Below the pieces are notes generated by a model. The model was given only the letters and a program-made list of their open reading frames with translations. It had not been told where the DNA came from and ran no database searches. Below, in pieces: positions 51,001 to 60,000 of a stretch of 64,000 nucleotides of DNA. Within the stretch, counting starts at the first letter, position 1; each line of letters opens with the position of its first letter. The stretch comes from Ligula intestinalis (lineage: Eukaryota; Platyhelminthes; Cestoda; Diphyllobothriidea; Diphyllobothriidae). The stretch is taken from the NCBI GenBank assembly GCA_036362985.1, contig JAYGXS010000002.1:91866160-91930159 (forward strand), given 5' to 3'. A program made the position numbers and the translations under genes.

Positions 51001-54000
51001 TGCCTTTGTACGCCACCCCAAACTGCGTCTATGAATTCACCTGCATGCAGATGCAAGTACATTGGCCGTGCGCGAAAGCAATTAGCGACCAGTGCTGCTG
51101 AACATTTGCTTGCTTGGCATTTAAAACAAGAAAACAAAGTTCCACAGTCTTCTATTACAAAACACTTACTAGACAGTGTTCACTCCGTTGACATCAACAC
51201 ATCTTTCCGACTCCTTGTTCGAGCACGAATAAACCGGACCTTGCGTTACATGGAAGCAGCCTACATACGGTGGAAGAAACCCGAACTATGTAAGCAATTA
51301 GACGATGGGGTTAATCTTCAATTGCCTTGGTAAGTGCATACCGCAAGTTGATTCTTGTTAATTTCCCTCCCTACTTTTCTTCCCAAGTTTAAAGTTGAAA
51401 TTACTGTTGACCATGCGCCAGCTTAAAATGACCTTGCTATTATCTATTCTGTGAAAATTCAAAATAGTGTGTTCTCTATTTGCTTCGTTATTCATATAAA
51501 GAAAGGAAGCGGTTGATAAGCTCTCTAGAAATTTATTAGTTTTCTCACTGTCGACATCCATTCCCGTGTTACCGTTACAGATTTCTAACAGATGTTCATT
51601 AGGCGTGGACTTATTATTTGCCGACGAAACTTTTCATTGGTGAATAAGCGCCCCTCCTCTTTCTGCCCATAAAGCCGTTTGTCTTGATTTGTAGACGTGG
51701 ACACTTTGCCGGAGGAGGTCTTTGCAGACTGGGTGCCGGAGCCCGAACTGGAGAAATCCATCCTCTCTAGCTTTCTTCGGCAGCTGGGCTACTTTAAGAT
51801 GGTTAACTCGGGACACAAGAATAACTCCCGTGCCACGCGGTCCAGATTTCTTGGTAGGTCCTTTTGCTTTTTTTGCAGAATAACTTGGTAGGGTGTGCAG
51901 GGGATATTGATTTTCCAATGACTGCTCGTGAGAATGAATAGTTTGTGAACTTGCGGTTTTTTTAGATTTTGGAAGCTAATTTTTTAGAGTTTTCCTTGAG
52001 CACTGTATGTGAGCTCTGATCTGCTTTCTATAGCTATACCGACCTAAGCATCTGTACCTGTAATAACAGTCCCTGCTCCTGGTCTACGCGTGCTAAACGC
52101 ATCGTGATCTATTGTCCGACGTTAATAGAATTCACAATCATGTAAGATTTACAGTAAAAATCATAGTTAGGTGGGGTCTGCCTCTTGATCTGAAGAACTT
52201 AAATCTTCCAAAAGCTGTGCGTTCCAGATGTCAAGACTATTTTTATGACGTTGCATTTTCCGCAGCCCTTACGATGAGCTCCTCTATGATCGACTACAGT
52301 TTTATCCTCTGTCGAACCTAGCGAAACTCAATCAAGAAGACTCACAGCGATCGCGGACTTTGTGACTAACCTCGAACTTGTGCCGGGAAGGAAGATTAGT
52401 AAGGTTTAGAATGGCGTCGAGTGTTAAGTATATTTTTTTGAGTCAGGTTTAAAGCTTGGGGTGAGGTCAGAGTTGAGGTTAAGGGTTCAAGTTTGGATTC
52501 GTGTTGATCGTAGTGCCTAGGTTTAGGTTAGGGCCAGCGTTAAGATTAAGGTTACAGTTTACTTTTGCGCTAGGGTTAAGACAGGGGAATATTTACTCTT
52601 GCTGAAATTTATTCCAAGTACCGCTTTTTGGAGTGGGTGGGCGTTCCTATGTTGGTATCCCGGTTTGGAGGGCCATACAAGTCATTCTTACTGTTTGCCC
52701 GACTGCATACGTCTCACTCATATGCTGGCCCCTCCAGTGAAGCGAGTCTGACTTCTATAAGCCTGCTTATGTGTGAGGTCTAACGTCAGGGCTTTATCCG
52801 TTTTGGTGTCCATGCACAAGTATTTGCTGACGGCTGGTGCGTATTAATTTTTACAACTCCACATTCGGCTGTAAAAATGACACTGAAATAACAATGATGA
52901 ACCAGGCTTCTTGCATGATCCCATCTCCCGCATGTCATTGACTCCTTCTTCTACGTACTTGAACGAATCTAGTGCCATGCAGGATGCTCGTCTTGCGTAA
53001 TCTACTAAACGGTGCATACTCTGGGACAATGGAAAATGAGCAACAACAAAATGTAGTTGTAGTTACCTTCGGAAGGTCCTGAAGACGAGAGGAAGATTTC
53101 AGAACCTGAGAGAGTGAGGTCTTTGAATGGTTACAAATGCACTTCACGTTTTCGAGGCAAATTCGGTTAAACTGCTGAATCAACTTTTGGCTGAGCTCAT
53201 ACCAGTGTCAGTCGAAGTGCCTGTTTGTCTGCAATGTTGGTGCCCGCGTTTGTAATCAAAGCGAATCTGTCATATTCTGATGAGTCCGCTTGAATGTCCC
53301 AACCATTATCGGCGATCCTACAAAACTCTAGGCATTGCCTTAAAGTCGGTCACGATTATCGCATGCAACAAAGGTGCTTATCGTTTACCGCGACTAAAAC
53401 CTGTGAGATTTTTTGTTTTGGGCCAGTGATTCAGTCATTTTATTTTCATGCAAAAAATTCAAGTTGTTTGCCTTTTTCTTTTATAGCTTCTAATTGCCGA
53501 AGATTAAAATTCAAACACACTTCGAAGGCGGTTGGACGAGGATTAGAGGACGTCAAACGACGAAATCAAGTTGCTCCACTCAATTTCGACCCAAATCTCC
53601 ACTCCTTCGAGAATGTCCTGTTAGAGGAAACGGCTGTCCGTCTTTCGATTGAAGAGCATGCAAAGGTATCCCATTTAAATGTGGTTTTGCAAGTGCACTT
53701 ATTGCTGCTAAGGAGATGCTGCTGGCGGTGCTACTGGAGGTGCTCATTGGTGTTCATTGCCAAGCCTTGCCTGCAGCCATATAGCGGCTAGTGATGGTGT
53801 ATCATTTTCGTTCGAAACCAGCAAGACAACAAACCCATTACATACTGAGTCAGAGGGTTAGACTTCTGATTAACAAGTCGTGGGCAGGCAGGCAAGGCAA
53901 GTTGCCCTTGGTGGATCTGGAACTCCGCCGGGTGGGCCTCAATCCCGGTGGTGAGGAGGAGGAGTCGGAGCAGCATAGTCAAGAGGGGCTGCTCTGTCAT

Positions 54001-57000
54001 AAAAAAACAGATGGAGAGGAGAAGAGATGGATCCACCCTAGGGAGGTTTGGTGTAGCAGACCTTGGCCGCCCTGAGGGCGGGTGGGAACGCGGTCGAAGA
54101 CGCGTCTGCTGTGGTTCCCACAAGTCGTGGGTTCGGGCCTCGGCGACACAAGACCTGGGATTGCGTATGGCTGGCTGATGATGGCTTATAAGCCAGAAGT
54201 GAACATTTCAGTCTCTGTTTTCTTGTTCTTTATGCCACTGTGCGCCTGCTTGCGGTCCTCGAGAGTGAGCTGCTAGGCAGAGTGCAGGTCGAGTGATTTT
54301 CGTAACCTATCGATGAGCCTTCATCCGGCAGTCAATGTTTTAGAGCACATGACGCAGTGGGTTAGAGGATTGTACCTCTTGTCAACAGGTCGCAAATTTT
54401 TTGGCCTCCGTTGCTGCAACGTCTGATGTTGTGCATAGCTGGCTGATGGCAACTAATAAGTCATCTTGTACTGAGAGAGAATATTCGCATTCCAGGTATT
54501 TCTATTGGTAAAGGAGACAAATGGTCGAACACTGGAACGAAATTTATATCTTCCTGAGCGTTCGAGCTCCTACAAGAGCCCATCGTAAGAGGGGGAGAAA
54601 CAGCAACAAATGGGGAAGCTACTAGGACGTGTGTACAACAATTAAAATTTTTAACGTGTATAAAATCAATAATTGTGTGTTGGTGCCGCCGACATGCCAC
54701 TGAGGGCTGTGTTAGCCTGTGCCAGTAGGCAAGATCGCCGGTTGGGTGGAAATATTGACAGAAATAGAATCGTCAACAAAAACCAAGCAATAGTTATGGT
54801 GGGAGGGATGGCAATTAAAGGGCTCTTCATTTTTGGATCTGGCTGGAATTGTCTAAACAGCCAGCTCTCAATTCCCTTTGTTTGATCTAATCATTGGAGC
54901 GCCTGCATGTGAATCCTAGGCTTTTCCTACCTCTTACTCGAACTAAATCCTCCAATGACATCCACTTATTTCTAGTTCCTCCTTCGAGTCGTTTTGCGAA
55001 ACACAGCAGGATTAATTTTCTCAAGCCACTATCCATTACACTGTGGCTTCAGTGTGTCTTGCATAAAACATTCCTGGCGCGTGAAGGGAATGAAAGTTCA
55101 GAGGTGCGGAAACGCGAGAGTATTCTGATCCGTAGGCTTTTCCAGTGGAGATTCCTTGTGTCCGTCCACGAACCTCTAAGTAACTGGAATAAAGTCAGCC
55201 TTGTTGAGCATACGAACATCATTTAAGTACCTTCGCAAGAGGAAAACGCTCCGGATCGCCAACAGCTACATCAATATAAACGATTTCAAGTTTCATTTGA
55301 CCTGCTTCCCTTCATCTCTACGTTTTACTCTGTATACTTGCTTTGAAAGCCGATTCTGTGTTTTTTGCAAGTAAACCCTGTCAGCCTGTCGGGTTCAAGA
55401 ATATATGGACACTTATTTCAGTACATTTGATGGTAGTAGGCTTCGTCTCTTAAACCTCTCCTTAAACTCCTCGAGGAATGTTCATCTGACCGCTCTTTCT
55501 TGGGTCTCGACAGAGGCCCTTACAACCGCAGCTCTTAATATAGGCAGATAGTATTACCGGCAAGGAAAAGGGAGACTGGAATGCCCATTTCTGGCTTATT
55601 AACTGTCGTCAGCCAGTCATGTCCAGAACAAAGTGGCGTCCCGCCCAAGCCTCGAACTCTTGACCTCTTTGATTAGATTCAAACACCCTAACCACTGATT
55701 CACGAGTCCTTTGTTTTGCCGGTTTACGTCCATAAAATAGAGAGTAATATGAATGTATGTCAGAAGAAAGGGAAGCGCTCACCGGGCGAGGTTTATTACA
55801 AGTCTGACGTTTCGGGTAGTGGTCTCGTCTACCCATCTTCAGAGCATGGATACTCTGGCTCAAAATTCTCGTCTTTATGCCGTCCTTTCTTGCGTGTGCC
55901 CGTTCGACCAATCACGTTTGAGCCCCTCTGTGTGTCTCTGGCCGCGTCCTCGGCCTCCCTGTCATTCGGTCTCCTGCCTGTCTCCGTGTCGTCCTTTTTG
56001 ACCCCATGACTGTTGCTCGGACAAAGCATGTCGGCCGCGGCGGCGGCTGATCGCGTGATAATGCGGCTTGCGCCGGTGCCCTCGGTCTCCCCGTCAATTG
56101 GTCTCCTGCCTGTCACTGTGTCGCCCTTTGTGACCCCAGGACTGGTGCTCGGACTAAGCATGTCGGCCGCGGCAGCGGCGGCGGCGGCTGATCGCGTGAT
56201 AATGCGGCTTGTACTGGTGTCGGCCCCCCGTGTGTTCATTCCGTCGCCTCCCATGGTGTCTCGAGTGGTTTCCGGCCTGCCCACGCTGGCCGTAGTGTTG
56301 GCTACCCGCGTGCTAACCCCAAGTGCGTCTGTGTTGGCCTCCTGAGCGTTCGGTCCATCATCTCCCGTCACGCCCGGACTTGCTCCTGGCCCCCGTTGTT
56401 GGATGTCGCGTCCGTCCCCGGATAGGAAGGTCCTTAAAACAAAATAGGGGGACGGTCAATTTATATGGCGGTTGACTGAAAAATCGGTCAACATCCAGGC
56501 CTCTTTAATCTGCCTTGATGTGTGATCATCACATGGGCCCACAATTTCAACTGCGTCAAAGTTAAAGTCGTGCTCCATCGCCGCAGCATGGGAAGCTACC
56601 TCCGACTTTGGGTCCAGCCTCCTCACGGCCCGCTTATGCTCCTGCATCCGCGTTTGAAGTTGTCAGCCGGTTTCTCCAACATACTTGCACGTCCCGCAGC
56701 TGCACTGAAGTCGGTATACAACGCCTGACTTCTCCTGTTTAGGTATGGGGTTTTTCGGCCGCACAACTTGTTGTCGGATGGTGCAGGTAGGCTTGTGGTC
56801 AACCCCTATTCCAAGAGGCGCGAGAGATCTAGCCACAACTTCGAAACGCCTTTCATGTATGGGATGCGCCGCCACGACTGTGATAAGTAGGGTTCCTCGG
56901 TTCGCGGGTTGGGTGGCATTTGAGCCCGTTCAACAAATGTTCGTCAGACTTGTAATAAACCTCTCACGGTGAAAGCTCCCCTTTCTTCTGATTCACTACC

Positions 57001-60000
57001 TGGGAATCGAATTTTCAGCACTATTAATGAATATATGTGTTTCGCCGATCTAGTAGAGGAACAATTAAGTTCCGCTTTTGCCCAGGAGCTCGCAACGCAA
57101 ACCCTCCAGACCGTCACATAGTGACTAAGATGATATAATGAAGTGAGTAATATATTCTGAGAAGTTTTATCGAACACCGGAATGATGATTTAATTAGCCT
57201 GAGCTTTAGGGCTCCTGCAGTTGTTCATCGTCAGATATGGGAAAACAGCAAAAAATGGGGTGGATAGTTCTGGCGTGTGTACAAAACAACTAAAATCTGA
57301 ACGTGTAGAAATTGGTACTATATTTAAGAATTTGTCTATAGGCTCTAAGAAGACTTTTCGCTTCCTTGAATTTTCAGCACTTTGAAGTACCATGTAATCA
57401 GAAGGCGCTCAGCGCTCTTATTCAACAGTTCCCCGGCATTGACCGGGAAATCCTCATGGAGACGCTTGTCCGGTGCGGGTATGTGCAGAATTATTGTGTC
57501 ATCCGCTAATAATCTTACGGATAATATTTAAAATTTTTGAAATTTTTTATCACCTACGTACATTCGGTCGTTTTTAAGTATTTCATCAAAAGAAAATAAA
57601 CAAGGTATTGAGTTGACCCAATTGTGAAAACTCTAAGCAAATCTGCCAGTCCTCCTAATAATTAAGTCAGCCTGGTAGTCATTCCGGCGGATTCTAGATG
57701 ATTGCTTAGGAAATCCTTCTTGGGCAGTCAGCTTTCCCGTATTAATGGATTCCATACGAGCGCTAAAGTTGGGCGGGTAATATCAACCTAAGTGTGATTA
57801 AATTCATTGCGCGAGGTGGGGCATTTGTAGCTTAGCGGTTAAAGCGTTGGCTTCCCGTAGAGGCCTTCTCTACTACGCGGGTTCAAATCCCACCGAACAC
57901 CTCGAATTTTTCATAATTGGGTCAACTCAATTCAAGCAAATGTGCCAATCCTCCTAATAAGCTAGGTATGTTTACTTTCTAGGTTTGATTTGGATGCCGC
58001 TATCGCTTGCATTGTGGCCGGTGTGTTGGATAAGGACTCGTTTGCCGAGGCCTCACGAACAAGTGGGTTTGAAGCTCAAACGGCCACACTCAGGATTCCA
58101 TCCAACCCCAAGGCCGGTGACTCACTGGACAAGGATGCAGATTTGTCTTTTCAGGAAATTCTCGACGAGGAAGAGGCAATCAGCCGTTCAGTAGCTGATC
58201 AGTCCAAAGTATATTAGTATTAAATACCAGCATATGCTCTTTTTGAGAGTATTGTATGCAGTTCTAACTTTTATTGCACATATTTTAGAATATGCAAAAT
58301 CTGGCGATCCAGCTTACCCTCAAACGACTTGTTTCTCAGTTCCCGGGCTTCGAAAAGCCCTACCTAATTAACCTCTTTATCAAATCAGGGTAAGTCAGTT
58401 GGTTGCAGGACTCAACTCATGTGGCAGTAGCTAATTTTTCAATTGCACAGTGCACAAATGCCCTTGTTACTCATCTTAGGATGGATGAAGAGGCTACCCG
58501 GCAACGCCTGGCGGAGGACGGTCGTGCAGCGGAGCCCCTCCCACCCTTCACGCCCCTCATGCCTACTGAGTCTCAAAAGGCCAAGCCTCCTCCAGCCTCC
58601 GTTACTGCTGGTAGCTTGCCCCAAGCCAAGGAGAGTCTTGCCACCTTGGAGAAAGAGATCGGTGACCTTCGAAAACGTGCAAAGGACATGTATGATGCTA
58701 AATCGAGTGCTAAGGCCTCCTCTGTACACCCGGGCGTACTGGCCTTTTACAATGAAGAGGTATGTTGCATATTATCAAAACTAACCGCATGACAAATACC
58801 TTCTTGCTTAAAGTAGATCCCGTTTGTTTTTTAAATAAATTCTAATGTTTTTTCCTTATAGAATATTGACCCCTTACCCCCTCTCACGTGCTGCTACCGC
58901 CACTGCAGTCAACCCCTGAATGCATTTTCGGGTTTTTGTTACTTATTTCCCTCTGCTCCGTTTTCGGTTTCTGTACTTCCATTATCCAGAGCTAAGTTGG
59001 GATTCAGTCTAAACGCCACCACAGTAGCAAAATGTCCCACGTTTGTGTACTGTGGGACCTGCAGCACCAGGGGGTTATATAGTTGGGGAATATCAAGAAA
59101 GGGAAAATTAATTGAAGAACTAGGGCATGTATAAAAGTGTAAAATAATAGGAATAACTATTTAAATGATCCTTACGTTCGACAACAAAAATGCGCGTGAT
59201 AATTTCAATGAAAAATGCTAAACTGCGGATTTTCGAAAGATAGGCTGTTTCTGCACGTTCTAAGCCGATAAGCAACCGCATTTCCCGAATCAAACTGACA
59301 TGAACCTAGACTAGGATAAACTAAACTTAACCAAAATAACGAAACCGTAAACATAAATTTAGCTAATAAAACTAAAAGTCCCTAAAAGTACCACTGGACG
59401 CTAAAGACTTCCGTGTGGGGAGCCCGGTGAGTTGGGGTGTACCTCAACGAAATGAGTGTTTAGTAATGTATAGTAAACTACGGTACGGTGATGTTTATAC
59501 CAAATTCTGTTTTCGTCTTCTGCTTATGCGGGGCTCTAGCATGTTCGAACCGTCTCAGCGAATAATTTCAGAGGCCTACGAACGTCTAGGATTCATCTAG
59601 AGCTTTCTGGACGCGAGTGCCTGGACTTACCACCGCATACCTTCACTCACACCAACGACATTTGATGGCAGGTTATGGCAGTACGTATTCCTCCGTAGTA
59701 CAGGTGGCATTGTATTAAATTCCACTGGAATTAATGAGAAGGTTCGCCATCCAGGTATTTGCATGGACGAGGAAGAAGGCGTATCGAGCATCAGATCAAT
59801 TGATTTATTATTCTTAACTTTCGAACTTTTACAGGAGTCCATCTTCAGAAATGAGAAGTAGAAACCAGAAAGAGGGTAATTATATTGGCCATAGGCCAAT
59901 CAACTGTCAGAAATCATCAGGTTGTTAAGGGCTTAGAAACAGCAATGGAAAAAGGATGGGGAGGGACGGTAATTAGCTGTCAGTGGAGTCGGGGACAATT

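Larger units (their letters stand above)
53810..54262 (+). repeat. SINE-1 copy split by SINE-2
   Basis: The head (AACCAGCAAGACAACAAACC and GAGTCAGAGGGTTAGACTTC) is separated from the body (TTCGGGCCTCGGCGACACAA and GGCTGGCTGATGATGGCTTA) by SINE-2 at 53,885-54,119. With SINE-2 and one copy of its 12-base target duplication taken out, the two halves line up with the copy at 15.05 kb. Confidence 0.85.
55750..56890 (-). mobile_element. PLE-B2 3' part with internal tandem repeat
   Basis: In reverse: RPKNPIPKQEKSGVVYRLQC, SCGTCKYVGETG, a stop, QLQTRMQEHKRAVRRLDPKS, the GIY-YIG nuclease. After it, an open frame at 55,829-56,371 carries a duplicated unit (SRIITRSAAAA, GVTKGDTVTGRRP / GVKKDDTETGRRP). 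Then a hammerhead tail at 55,801-55,842. The RT is missing. Confidence 0.82.

Noticed and set aside
55716..56345. Plus-strand open frames over 55.7-56.3 kb
   Set aside because: Shadows of the PLE-B2 alanine-rich frame on the minus strand. Serine/valine-rich repeats arise from the complement.
57817..57905. Possible real tRNA gene
   Set aside because: The unit does not fold into a standard tRNA (extra bases between acceptor and D arm, odd anticodon arm) and recurs with long shared flanks at 49.0 and 61.55 kb, so it is a SINE.
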